Positions 35,601-44,500 of a DNA stretch of 64,000 nucleotides are shown here, in pieces. Position 1 is the stretch's first letter, and every line of letters starts with the position of its first letter. The notes beneath the pieces are model-generated. The model did no database searches. It saw nothing but the letters and a program-made list of their open reading frames with translations, and was not told where the DNA came from. The stretch spans positions 166,852 to 230,851 of the forward strand of contig ONLU01000001.1 in the NCBI GenBank assembly GCA_900318795.1. The letters are read 5' to 3'. Source of the DNA: an uncultured Prevotellaceae bacterium. GTDB lineage: Bacteria; Bacteroidota; Bacteroidia; Bacteroidales; Bacteroidaceae. Position numbers and translations under genes: made by a program.

Positions 35601-38600
35601 AAGTTATAGTTACATCAGGCTATGTTGCTCCATCAACCAATGCAGTCTATACAACAGAAGTAGTTAATGCAAAAGATTATACTGATGATTTAACCGCTAC
35701 AGACGATGCAGACATGAAATCAAAGGCGGATGCACTTACAGAAGAAGGCACTTACTATTATAAGATAAATACGTATGATTACAAGAAGGTTACTGTAACA
35801 AAAGCCTATGTTGCAAGTCCTAAAGCAGATGCAACATACACCACTGCTGATTGTACAGAGACAGACTGGACTAATGCAGTGGTTCAGTCCTGTCCTACAG
35901 TAGCATCATTGGAAGCATTGGAAACTGCTGTTGACAGTCTTACTGTAAAGGGTACTCACTTCTATAAGATAGGACCATATGTAAAAGATGCTAAAAGTAC
36001 TTACATTTACAAGAAGGTCGTTGTTAAAAGTGGAAAGAGTAATTTCCTGGCTGATGTAGCTGCTAAGAGAGATGTCTCAGACAAGGAGATTACCGGAAAA
36101 GCTCTTGCTGAATTTGATTTTGACAGCGACGAATGCGAAGTGTTTGTACGTTATAGTTACAACGAGAGTGCCGACAAAGATGCTGATAAGATTCTGCAAG
36201 GTAAGTGGTTTACTGTCGATTTGGCTGGTAAGAATTTGCAGAGTAGCGGAACTATCAATTCTGATGGTACTGGCGTGTCACTCTTTACAGGCACCAGTAA
36301 ACCTGCTACGGTCGATGAGGACGACAAGACTTGGCAATGGAAATTCCTGGTCGCTCCTATTGATCCTACATCTGATTTGCATATTTCTCCAGACCCATAC
36401 GCTATACAGATTTTCAACCGTGATGCGAATAAGGACACCAGTATAGATCCGTCAACAAGTAAAATGAGAATCCCTATCAAGGTAAATGGTAAAGACCGCT
36501 TCTCACTGCTGAGACACCCAAGCGGTGGCTATGCACTTGCTGTGAATGGTTTGGGAACTGAATTGAGTTACAATTATACTTATGACTTCCTTAATGGAGC
36601 AGGCATGACAACCAGTGTGGGTGCTACGACAGCGACTGAGGTCAATTACCAAAGAACTAAAGGTAACTATGAAACTTTAGATCCTGCAACGTATTTTTCA
36701 GGGTTACCAGATGGAGATTATTACTTTAGGATATATGACAACAATAAAAATGTGTCATATAAGAAATTCTCAGTAACTAATCATACACCTTCTCCTGAGG
36801 TAGGGGAAGCCAGCTCAGAAGAAGAGTGGAACAATGCATATCACTTCACCATCAAATCTGGTGTGCTCAGTCCAGGCACACAACTTGTCTTAAATAATGA
36901 CGTAATGCATAACTACGAATATCGCGTTATTAACAATGGTAGTGGGGAATACGCTATTGCAAATCCTGGTTCTCTTGCTGTCACTGCTACACAGGACAAC
37001 GCAGCAGCATCATCAAATGACTTTGCACCATACCTGCCAGAGGCTGCTCAAACACCATTGCTGAGAAATAAGGATGATGAGTATGAGGGAGACTACTTGT
37101 ATTATGGTAGTGCAACAAAAGATGATAAGGGAAATGTTGACCCAAGCGATGATACTTATACCGTTGCCACTCAGACTAAACTCTTCACGCTGCATGGTCT
37201 TTATGATGACATCGTTTATGTTCGCTACAAAGAATACGACATGGACAATACACCCTTTAAGGTACCAAATAAGCGAAGTGAATCAAGTCCTGTAGCAAGA
37301 CATTCTGACTCTCACGATGCTGCCATGAACATAGAGGGTAAACTGCCTTATAACATCATCTGGGAGAGTGACAACATGATGTCAACTGAAACTGAAGATG
37401 CTACAGCAATAAAGGACGCTGGAGCACATGACCATAAGCTTGACGGTGATGCAAAATATGTCTGGTATTTTACGGGTAATGACCCATATAACCTCAAGAT
37501 TGAGCATAAGAAAACAGGTAATTACATCTATAGTTCTGATGGTTCTACTTGTGCTCTTGATCCAACCAGTTATACTCCTTTCATGCTGCTGAAGAAAACG
37601 GGCTATAATGGTATTCTGCAGGTGACTGGTGGTAACAAAAGAATTACTTTTGGAGATCATGATAGTAATGAATCAACGCCCAACACATGGTATTTAAATA
37701 CTGGCGATCCAACGAAGTTCATCATCTTCGGTCTGTCAGTGCATGATTTGATTTATCGTTTGATTATTGCAGAAACCAATAAAAAAGTGAAGATCCCTTA
37801 TCGTGAAGGTGATGAATCAACGTATCAGACAAGTGATACTTGGTCAGAATCTGACACCAAAGATATTATTGGTTCCACTCAGCGTGACTTGACATCCAAA
37901 AAAGACGACCTCGATTCGAATCCAGAAGGTAGCAAATATCAATTGGGGGAGACTCTGCCATGGGGAGGAGCAAGCCACATCTACAGCTACGATGCTGGTA
38001 CAGTCAGCGTTGGAGATGTACTGGAGGTGCCAAGTGTATTCTATCGTCCGAACTGTACTTTTGATTTCTATATACAGGATATATATGGTTCAGATAAAAC
38101 AACCGTTCAGACAGACTTAAATAATAAGTATAAGGGATTGAAGTTGAAGAACCTGATGTCCGATGCTGCACTTATCGACAAGACGGTGATTGTGAATATC
38201 GTCTATTCATTCAATAAAGATTTGGCCACGAATAGTGGTATGGACTTTGTGAGGAGCGTGGATCAGAATCTGTGGTACACCTTCGAAACACAAGAGGCTT
38301 CAGTACCTCAGTTGGTTCGTTATACTAAGACACAAGGTCTGAAAGCTGCAGCAGGACGCGAGACTCACTACACTAACGACTATCTCTTTACTCCTTTAGG
38401 CGATGTTTATGGCTTCAAGATGTATAATAGATATACGCTGAAGAATGGTACAGGGGATACAGATAAAGATAAGGTGATGACTACTACTGCACTAACCAAT
38501 AATACGTCAGTTACTGTTGCCGAACCTTCAGCAACCTATCCTGCTGGCAACGAAATCTATGAGCTGATTTCCGGTGACATTGCCGGTTACTTCCGTGTGC

Positions 38601-40219
38601 ACCCTGTAGCCAATACAAAAGAACAGACACAGGTTTATATCAAGAAAGAAGGCAGCTCTTTGATACTTAGCACTACACCACAAGACTGGACATACAGACT
38701 GGATATTGCAATGTTGCAGCCATACTATCTTGGTGCCGGCAATGTGGGCGGACTGAACGCCGCAGGTAAGGCTTTATATAAGACAGAAATAGATAAGGGA
38801 GAAGGAAACTATAAGATAACCGATATACAGGCTATAGTATATAACGATGACTATATCGTTCACTTTACTCCTGGCTACTATCGTCTGCACTCACAGCCTG
38901 GTGTAACTGGCGTTAGTCCGGTACGCTATGCCAGCGGTTATCTGCACGACATTGAGAAGACTGCAGTGAGTGGCGGTATTCCTATGCACTTCTATAGCAG
39001 ACAAGGTGTTAGCACCATCTTTGGCGGTACAGAAGGTTTGGAGAGCGGATTTACGGAAACTGCTGCAACGCGAGGTGATATCCCCATAGCTCCCACGGAG
39101 AAAGATCCTTCAACGATATTCTATATTGATGGTAGTTTGACAAGTAACAGAACCATCAGTAATGTAACTATGAGTACGCAAGGACTTAACGTCATAGAAA
39201 ACAAGATGGGAATAGATGCGGCATCCCAATATAAAATGATGGATATCGGTGGAGGCGTGGTGCTCCTTTACACGGAGCTGGGTGAACCTAAAACGACAAC
39301 TTATCTCACCTACGACCAATCTTCAAAAAAATATGATTTGAAATATCAATCTGCTGATTTCCATATAGACCAATTGAAATGGTGTGTAGAACCAGCAAAC
39401 ACTATGGGACTGAATATAAAGACCAACAACGGTGGCGACGGGTATTACTATGCTACATTGTATTTGCCATACGATGTCCTTCTGCCAGATGATGATGATG
39501 ATGATGACAAGACTTATTATGCATACACCTGCAAGAAGTGGCATAACGAGGGTGTCAACCCAGTTCCAGTTCCTGCAGTCAGCACCTATGCTGAAGGTAA
39601 GTTTGTGCCAGCTGGTACACCTGTAATTATTCGTACTAATGATGAGACTGGCACCGTGAAGCTAACGCTACCAAACACCACAACCTCAACAGCACTTCCA
39701 TGCGTCTTTAAGGGTGAATATCTGGAACAGTTACTGGCTGTTGATGCAGACCATGATGTATATACCCTTGGACTTCCATTCGATAGTGATGTACATAAAG
39801 ATAATACTCCTGAAATTGCAGGTGACATAGAGTCCCCACTGTCTCATCAGGCTAATAATGGTGTAGGATTCTATATCAATGCAAATCCTAACAAGGAACA
39901 TAGTGATAAGCAGGCAAGATGGACGCGCAACAACCGCTACGTGCTGCACAACAAGATTTACTACCGGGCTGGGGCTACACCAGGTGCTCCTGCTCTCCAG
40001 CAGAGGGCGCCGGAGTTCGTGCCTGTCATCTTCGATGACGAGGAGGAACAAAAGGAGATGAATCCTAATGGTACGATGGAGATGGTGGGTGACGGATGCA
40101 TCTACGACCTGATGGGCCGCAAGGTGGCTACGCGTGAACAGGTGGAGGATGGCTCATGGTGGAACCAGGCCACCCCTGGTGTCTACATTCTCAACGGGCG
40201 CAAGGTCATCAAAAAGTAA
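29609..40219 (+). CDS. Giant secreted modular repeat protein with T9SS-type tail
   Basis: About 3,536 residues; no known function recognised. Start taken at 29609 because of the ATGA overlap; ATG 29597 or 29633 are alternatives. Signal peptide VFTFLLTLLLLCGAGNKAWA. The body is about seven diverged modules of roughly 350-390 residues: a YxYxIxD strand, a YxSPLxxxFxYYxD segment, a VTYxYN strand, an NGxY segment, and an anchor of the form W-x-F followed by DPYxxxIxN. Anchors are near 30356, 32374, 33535, 34658 (degenerate), 34868, 36391, 37481 and 38401 (degenerate). Smaller YYFKI...YKKVTVT repeats are inserted (35.4-36.0 kb). One BACON-like sandwich lies near 31.4-31.9 kb. A poly-Asp run is at 39489-39509. 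The C-terminus (YDLMGRKVA, GVYILNGRKVIKK) is T9SS-like. The body is AT-richer than its flanks. Confidence 0.9.
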   Translation: MIQKINSTMKIQFRHTRVFTFLLTLLLLCGAGNKAWAIKAYYHILTLPIHQTADVNFRYDYKLESGFEGKRLEAVCITVNNAQTVELPDAYKSPLATNFKYYYDGDNIVKSAATQKYNTNTATKAKYFSITNESANVTEKTAITSKQDVHIYVTYEYDDKNTIADLSGNTLYNITMNGCFLALNMGRNNRPATIPQSLRTVSAEHLAKNDFHKIDVSGTNITTYWASGNKNPKALVESRFNLLFKFEGKDPYNIIIANAYDQSNTYIETHGGETDIYKWYKGSHLFGKNSGDNLFIASDDHKQYTQQWKKTDTENPTYLEPDESKHGYFHTMKGNLIWNSFALLNNSDKNGYVFMVSNSVNGSGEITASDSKFNFLMQYTESGKNNNNLRFGSLTLAGASAYSTDKKIYPIRDVNFKVKTPFYELADEEDKEDHIVTAAAKLSQYTIDNGDIDASFIPDELRRKYCTFTTFRNSAGTIITKYADAYNSSTKEYDVYVDYSVDASIPFKAITPKSTYTADDFTNASWYELTDDGSTEANGKKLQVYQDGVNYKFKNNGASGTYEKTSEYAFIGDPYELRVISRSQTSGGTPSYVGATGTPTATTPFTASTTASAGYIWEMPQDATAGSFNLRIFSTNNSGTGYWSWDTGNASVDVPYTGTTVTVATPLTSNAQNITLNVSNLETTYGNHLIVEATSGATTQVGTITVGDILSNRTATITVAIAANSSTDKTFTLTITEKNEGGSTVGTATAVTITQGTTAYAGGNVQYNTTATRVKVLTLPTRTYTYKIVDKFGRIAVKASIDQTIFSSLTLASIPSIIVSPFLQGETVTFYDDSYTDKSGRENLTHTITETPNVNHDIFVTYTTSSLDSKPIKLSEDQEFNVVLNGQYIYYNSSDGGSIMSKTTPEPAELQNKNFLWKLRNRDPYNMLIDNVGARTSLGVADQTEPVTVYNDNGVSVDDEGRESSNLSYVQPNRQKGAWVWLNGADLPTTSEGTALAFTTTRANAQQFIAKAALQGGVYEVMVAAGDGIDAGGESPEYYDIGRTSSEDIKIYNNTTYAHGNTMLRFQLQQSEDYVYHLIDMAHHELLELTSQSADLVLPAEYQSPLVEAYSYYAENQMTIDESKTPHEYTPNGKGQLSALTDLDAKFTTYDSDATEWGNAGDNQKTATDPTDMEKQAKRLTEAKDYYFRIGEESSYSYKKVTVSQAFRGLNIYVTYKANDRVKYNDNASPYLLKFLNPYADGYYLEDGSDKLIPYVDSDLKKGKVQAVYPYTNGDGNLYIYSEAMNKEQMTGGANTRPRWVWFFESENSDPYHVMIHSKSTISYNSVSHPTYLQTYAVKFKQDGDASPKHIVTGGTLPTIASETPTEYMVLGTDGQFKLRTTNLIEGARQDVTSLEQYWKTYNMIKLHVLEINPKTDDNYKDKFSNDESTWVVPDALRETLQTNLGNLHIGSGQWHSYDAYANATRWNGYNDKTDGHEKKVVERLEHWFQTFEMGDGTFDIESADIPPVLILIDRHGWEIMRKPLPNISTYPDGDDELAALMAYDSPMVKEYKFYSNATKATGCHKYSLRMQNGAERDQIKVGGKHYTSTSLGILPPIEATGVNIDGVLQDQYVTYTVKDEYEDSYTYNFVDHGDGVFTESGTASKFLMVQNGRFYKNKNSNDRESYISKPIFEYTNPEGGNVYDLIVNPHGNDVQIVTDGKISNNCLWYVGPNLDIDKEMGIKYAAEAGATGEPWTEYETKKNYFETGKGGFDPYNIQLKNIGESKFLTSHMTKTTLRDGVMLGDYTSGNTRMTLETEYTSYPADATVSTGSEGYDHTNIAMTNQTFMAVSDANGNMQLMPRFDHTKRINVPTTAPNNDPWPTTLEDPVDYNGEAKVDDNSKMGPQTTFFVRPQRFVYRIIDNDGNEALRYKRAGDYYPTITEHFMSPLATDFKFYYDHAAYTASVSSKAAYDAAATTGYFKKTAASAKAMETTAKQLTVLGDYYFKITSDSYKYVKVIVTSGYVAPSTNAVYTTEVVNAKDYTDDLTATDDADMKSKADALTEEGTYYYKINTYDYKKVTVTKAYVASPKADATYTTADCTETDWTNAVVQSCPTVASLEALETAVDSLTVKGTHFYKIGPYVKDAKSTYIYKKVVVKSGKSNFLADVAAKRDVSDKEITGKALAEFDFDSDECEVFVRYSYNESADKDADKILQGKWFTVDLAGKNLQSSGTINSDGTGVSLFTGTSKPATVDEDDKTWQWKFLVAPIDPTSDLHISPDPYAIQIFNRDANKDTSIDPSTSKMRIPIKVNGKDRFSLLRHPSGGYALAVNGLGTELSYNYTYDFLNGAGMTTSVGATTATEVNYQRTKGNYETLDPATYFSGLPDGDYYFRIYDNNKNVSYKKFSVTNHTPSPEVGEASSEEEWNNAYHFTIKSGVLSPGTQLVLNNDVMHNYEYRVINNGSGEYAIANPGSLAVTATQDNAAASSNDFAPYLPEAAQTPLLRNKDDEYEGDYLYYGSATKDDKGNVDPSDDTYTVATQTKLFTLHGLYDDIVYVRYKEYDMDNTPFKVPNKRSESSPVARHSDSHDAAMNIEGKLPYNIIWESDNMMSTETEDATAIKDAGAHDHKLDGDAKYVWYFTGNDPYNLKIEHKKTGNYIYSSDGSTCALDPTSYTPFMLLKKTGYNGILQVTGGNKRITFGDHDSNESTPNTWYLNTGDPTKFIIFGLSVHDLIYRLIIAETNKKVKIPYREGDESTYQTSDTWSESDTKDIIGSTQRDLTSKKDDLDSNPEGSKYQLGETLPWGGASHIYSYDAGTVSVGDVLEVPSVFYRPNCTFDFYIQDIYGSDKTTVQTDLNNKYKGLKLKNLMSDAALIDKTVIVNIVYSFNKDLATNSGMDFVRSVDQNLWYTFETQEASVPQLVRYTKTQGLKAAAGRETHYTNDYLFTPLGDVYGFKMYNRYTLKNGTGDTDKDKVMTTTALTNNTSVTVAEPSATYPAGNEIYELISGDIAGYFRVHPVANTKEQTQVYIKKEGSSLILSTTPQDWTYRLDIAMLQPYYLGAGNVGGLNAAGKALYKTEIDKGEGNYKITDIQAIVYNDDYIVHFTPGYYRLHSQPGVTGVSPVRYASGYLHDIEKTAVSGGIPMHFYSRQGVSTIFGGTEGLESGFTETAATRGDIPIAPTEKDPSTIFYIDGSLTSNRTISNVTMSTQGLNVIENKMGIDAASQYKMMDIGGGVVLLYTELGEPKTTTYLTYDQSSKKYDLKYQSADFHIDQLKWCVEPANTMGLNIKTNNGGDGYYYATLYLPYDVLLPDDDDDDDKTYYAYTCKKWHNEGVNPVPVPAVSTYAEGKFVPAGTPVIIRTNDETGTVKLTLPNTTTSTALPCVFKGEYLEQLLAVDADHDVYTLGLPFDSDVHKDNTPEIAGDIESPLSHQANNGVGFYINANPNKEHSDKQARWTRNNRYVLHNKIYYRAGATPGAPALQQRAPEFVPVIFDDEEEQKEMNPNGTMEMVGDGCIYDLMGRKVATREQVEDGSWWNQATPGVYILNGRKVIKK

Positions 40220-40249
40220 TTCGCCCGACACATCAAATTCAGCTATTGA

Positions 40250-40281
40250 GAGACTCTTGCCGTTTGGGCGAGAGTCTCTTT
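40250..40281 (+). terminator. Hairpin after the giant gene
   Basis: GAGACTCT (40250-40257) pairs with AGAGTCTC (40271-40278), loop 13 nt with further GCC/GGC pairing, followed by TTTG. The T tract is short, so it is a weak candidate. Confidence 0.5.
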
Positions 40282-40301
40282 GATGTCTGCCTCGACGTCG
40301 C

Positions 40302-40370
40302 TCATCTTGTCTGTGCCGAAAGGGTCAGCACTCCCATCATTGCCACGAGGCTCACAATCAGTTTTCTCAT
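40302..40370 (-). pseudogene. Signal-peptide stub: 22-codon frame of a lost secreted protein
   Basis: Minus strand ATG at 40370 reads MRKLIVSLVAMMGVLTLSAQ, then TR and a stop. This is a textbook export signal with nothing after it. A promoter lies upstream. It may be the remnant of a truncated secreted-protein gene; a functional micropeptide is less likely. Confidence 0.55.
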
Positions 40371-40403
40371 ATCCGTATAGTTTTTGCGAACAAAGAATTT
40401 TTG

Positions 40404-40436
40404 CAAATATACTCATTTTGCCGTAAATCCGTCCAA
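40404..40436 (-). promoter_or_regulatory. Promoter-like sequence upstream of the signal-peptide stub
   Basis: Minus strand TATATTTG (40404-40411), with TTG (40434-40436) 22 nt upstream. About 33 nt before the stub ATG. Confidence 0.45.
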
Positions 40437-40496
40437 TTCGCAGCAAATATTAAAAAAGTTTAGGAAATTGCACATACGAAGTTTTTAGACTCAGTG

Positions 40497-40528
40497 TTTG
40501 GTTGTTTCGAAAACATATCGTATCTTTG
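40497..40528 (+). promoter_or_regulatory. Promoter of the Fic gene
   Basis: TTTG (40497-40500), 20 nt, TATCTTTG (40521-40528). The ATG follows only 5 nt after the box. Confidence 0.8.
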
Positions 40529-40533
40529 CACAC

Positions 40534-41313
40534 ATGTTCGACAATGAAATAGAAGAGTACGAGGCCGTCCGTAAAGACTATCAGCGAGAGATAGCAGACA
40601 AAATGGGGCGACAGCAGTGGATGGAATATAATGAGATTCTGTTCTCTGCCCACTCCTGTGCCATTGAGGGCAACTCGTTCACTGTTGACGATACACGCAT
40701 CCTTCGTGAACAGGGGATGGCAATGGTTCCTGTGGGTCGCTCCCTGTTGGAATGTACAGAGATGGCAGACCATTTCCGCGCTTTCGACTATCTGGTCAGC
40801 CGTTTGGATGGTCCTTTTGACGAGAGCTTGTTAAAAGAGATAAACCGTTTGGTCACAGAGCATACGCTCAGCTACCGGGCTCAAGGAGCTGTCGCTGGCG
40901 AATATACTACAGAGGATATGGCTGCTGGTGATACCGTCTTTGGTGACCATGAGACGTTGATAGCACAGGTGCCACACTTGATGGAGTCCACTCAAAAGGC
41001 ACTCGATGCAGGTTTGCATCCTATGGTTGTTGCTGCCAAATGGCATGGCTATTACGAATACCTGCATCCTTTCCGTGATGGGAATGGCAGAACGGGGCGT
41101 CTGCTCTCAAACTTCATTCTTCTTAGAGCAGAGCACCCCTTACTCATTATTCGTCTTGAAGATCGCTCTGCTTACATTTCTGCGCTAAAGCAAATCCACT
41201 CAAAAGGCACCGACGAGCACCTTGTTGCTTTCTTTTTCAAGACAGCAATTACTCGCATGAAGGAGGAAATGGCGCAAAAACGCAAGCTCTCCAAACCATT
41301 TCTGTTCTTTTGA
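40534..41313 (+). CDS. Fic family protein (probable AMP-transferase)
   Basis: Fic enzymes usually transfer AMP from ATP to a hydroxyl of a target protein. 259 residues. Catalytic motif HPFRDGNGRTGR with the His near 178. An N-terminal SCAIEGNSFT matches the inhibitory helix motif (S/T)xxxE(G/N) of class II Fic proteins, so self-inhibition is likely. Start set at ATG 40534, since upstream in-frame codons precede the promoter; the -7 box ends at 40528, implying a near-leaderless mRNA. No antitoxin gene is adjacent. Target unknown. Confidence 0.92.
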   Translation: MFDNEIEEYEAVRKDYQREIADKMGRQQWMEYNEILFSAHSCAIEGNSFTVDDTRILREQGMAMVPVGRSLLECTEMADHFRAFDYLVSRLDGPFDESLLKEINRLVTEHTLSYRAQGAVAGEYTTEDMAAGDTVFGDHETLIAQVPHLMESTQKALDAGLHPMVVAAKWHGYYEYLHPFRDGNGRTGRLLSNFILLRAEHPLLIIRLEDRSAYISALKQIHSKGTDEHLVAFFFKTAITRMKEEMAQKRKLSKPFLFF

Positions 41314-41334
41314 CAAAAAGAGTGAGAGCAGCGA

Positions 41335-41448
41335 ATGAAACAAATAGAAGTCGTAGCAGCGATCGTCTGCAAGGATGGTAGGATATTTTTTCTGTCGAAA
41401 AATTTGGAAATGCGGGGAAATAAAACGTGGGAAAAGTTGCATGGTTGA
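41335..41448 (+). pseudogene. 5' stub of a NUDIX (MutT-like) hydrolase gene
   Basis: ATG at 41335 reads MKQIEVVAAIVCKDGRIFF, the usual N-terminal strand of Bacteroidetes MutT-type 8-oxo-dGTP diphosphatases. It then runs into unrelated sequence and stops at 41446-41448. No NUDIX box (GxxxxxExxxxxxxREUxEE) follows. A 3' deletion is the simplest explanation. The C10 protease promoter overlaps the end of the stub. Confidence 0.65.
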
Positions 41449-41467
41449 AAGACTTTTCATATCTTTG
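41437..41467 (+). promoter_or_regulatory. Promoter of the C10 protease gene
   Basis: TTG (41437-41439), 20 nt, TATCTTTG (41460-41467). Leader of about 50 nt to the ATG at 41521. Confidence 0.75.
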
Positions 41468-41520
41468 TGGCGATGAAAACCTATTAAGATAGATGTTTAA
41501 CAATAAACTAAACGAAGTAT

Positions 41521-44500
41521 ATGAAGAAATTATTACTCTCTGCGTTAAGCCTATTTGCGTGTGTGCTTGCCATGGGTGAACCCGTCAGCAGCAAGCAGGC
41601 GCTGGAGATAGCAGCAAACTATCTCGCCAAGAGTGGAGCACCCCGTCGTGCTGCCGCCCAAATGAGTGTACAACCCTTCCAGACCGACCGTCAGGGCAAT
41701 CCGCTGATGTATGCCGTCAACAATGGTGGTGACGGCTATGTCATTGTCAGTGGTGACGACCGCATGCGCCAGGTGCTGGCCTACAGCAACAGCGGCTCGC
41801 TGGACCTTGCCGACATGCCTGCCAACATGCGCTACTGGCTGGAGGGTCTCTGTGCCGACATGCAGCTGCTCATAGATGCCGGCTACCAGCCGCAGGCTGT
41901 CGACAACCGTCGTGCTGCCTCGGACGTGAAGCCCGAAATCAAGGTCATGCTATCCAGCCTGTGGACTCAGGGCAGTCCCTATAACGACCTCTGTCCCCTG
42001 GATGGTACAAACCGTGCGCTGACGGGCTGTGTGGCTACCGCCATTGCTCAGGTGCTCAACTACCACAAAAAGGTGAGAAAAGCGGATATACCCTCCACGC
42101 CGTTGCAGGACACGAAGGCCTACAAGGGCAATCGCGGCATTATCGTTCCTGCCCTGAAAGCCTCCCATTATACCATCGACTGGAACGAGCTGATAGACGA
42201 CTACACAGCGGAAGGCGTGACGCCCACCAAAGCCCAGAAAGATAACATTGCCAAGCTGATGTACTTCTGTGGTGCTGCTGTCTTGATGGATTACAAGAGC
42301 AGCGTGTCGCTGGCTGAATTTACAAGTATTGCTCCTATGCTTATCAATTATTTTGGCTTCAGTCGTGCCACACGCTTGGTATATCGCATGTCGTACACCG
42401 AGCAGCAATGGAATGACCTGATATACAACGAGCTTAAGAACGGACGTCCCGTGCTCTATGGTGGCAGCGGAACAGGTGGCGGTCACCATTTCGTAGTGGA
42501 TGGTTACAACGGCAACGAGATGTTCCACGTCAACTGGGGATGGAAGGGCAATTTCAACAGCTACGTTGCCCTGTCTGTGCTTAATTCCGAAAAAGATTTC
42601 CCCATAGGAGCCCGTGAGTCAACGGCGGAATTTGCCGCTTTTCAGAATGCTGTCATCAATGCCGAATATGGCGGCACAGCCCAGACCGCTGAGTGTTTGT
42701 CGTTCTTTAAATCTTATGTAGATGGTTACACTATAGAGTTTGCTCTCATCAACCAAACGGGTGTAAAGAACACTTTTGAAGTCTGCTTGGCAGTTAAAGA
42801 CCTGGAAACGGGAAAAATAGACTACATAGATGGTGAAAAAGATATTAGTACTTGGGAAATGGGAAATGGTTATTACAAACCATATACGTACAATTTTACG
42901 TCTCCCTACAAACCGTCTGCCAACAAAAAAATGATGATTTATCCCGTCAGCCGCGTGAAGGGCACTACCGAGTGGCTGCCTATTTCCAATCCCGTGCTGG
43001 AATATGCCCTGGCCTCCTACGATGCCGACGGCAATCTGACACTTACCCTCTATCCTAAGGAGAAGCTTACTACGAGCATCAGCGTGGAAGGAAATAAATA
43101 TGCCGGCAGCACGCAGACCATCAAGACTACCATCACCAACACGGGCGATGAGCAACAATTATCCCTCTACTTTTGGATCAAGACCGATCCCAAATATTTC
43201 GACAATACCTCAGAAAAGGATTTGAAGGAAGATGGTTTTGCCGGCATCACAGCCCTGAAGGGTGCTACTCATGTCGAGGTGACGCCATTCACCCCCGCTT
43301 CGCCAGGCACTTACTACATCTGGGTTACCAAGGACGAAAAGGGCAAGGAGGTGGTGGCTCAGGCGGATTTCACGGTTGCTGCCAATCCCCACACGGTCAA
43401 TGGCTTGGCTATTAAGCAATTTGTCCCCCAAGGCCTGCAGTCAACAACTGTCCAGACAACTGGCGAAATCGTGCAGGAACTCTTTGCTGCTTCTATTATG
43501 CCCGAGGTATTCACTATCGCCAATGCTTCTGCTGCTGACATTAATAATGCTTCGGTACAGTTCTTTATATATAAGAAAGAAGGAGAGACCTGGAAGGAAT
43601 TGCAAAATTGGTCATTACAGAAGCCTGTCACGCTGAAGCCTAATGAAAGCCTCAAAATCAACGGCTGGAAGATAGCAGAAGGTTTTGGTCAATATCGCCT
43701 GGACATGCGCTGCAATAATGTCGTTGCAGACAGCCGCTATATCAATACCTGTGAGTCGTACACCGTGATTGATGCCAATGGCAAACTGATTCCCACCAAG
43801 TACACCTCTGGCACCATCGTTACACCAGCCAATGCCACTGCCATGCTGATGGAAAACCTGGTCAACGACAAGGTGACGGTAACCCCCAACGACAATCCCA
43901 ACACACTCTATTATCTGGGCGAGGGGATGACCGCCACAGGACTCGACGGCAAGAACATCATCACCTACAGTCAGCCCTCGACAGTCACGCTGCAGGATGG
44001 ATACAACTTCTGTGTGCCTTATGACTTCACAGCCCAGACCATCAGCTACAAGCGCTCGTTCCAGGCAGGATGGACCACCCTGGTGCTACCCTTCGATATC
44101 GCTACGATTCCTGAGGGACTCACCGCCTATGAGTTCGTTTCTGAGGATGGTAGCGAGGTGACCTTCAAGCAGGTCAGCAAGCTGTCGGCGTTTGAACCTT
44201 GTCTGCTGAAGGTGGATGCTGCCAAGGAGTATACCTTCACGGGTACTAACCAGAAAATCTGGAGTAATTACACCGATGCAGCCACAGCCCTCAACTTCAA
44301 GTTTATTGGCATCACGTCGAAACCCGCCTATGAGCAAGCCTATATGCTCAATGCCGACGGTACGAAGTTTGAGAAGAGCACCAACCCTGCCTACCAGTCG
44401 TTCCGCGGCTGTTTCGTACCAACCTATGGAGCCACCAACCTGCCTGATGCGCTCACCGTCAAGGGCGTTACTACAGGCATCAAGACCGTTCTGGCTTCTG

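Noticed and set aside
40243-40446. 67-codon minus-strand frame
   Set aside because: Starts before the promoter-like sequence and shows no motif; the signal-peptide stub in another frame is the better reading.
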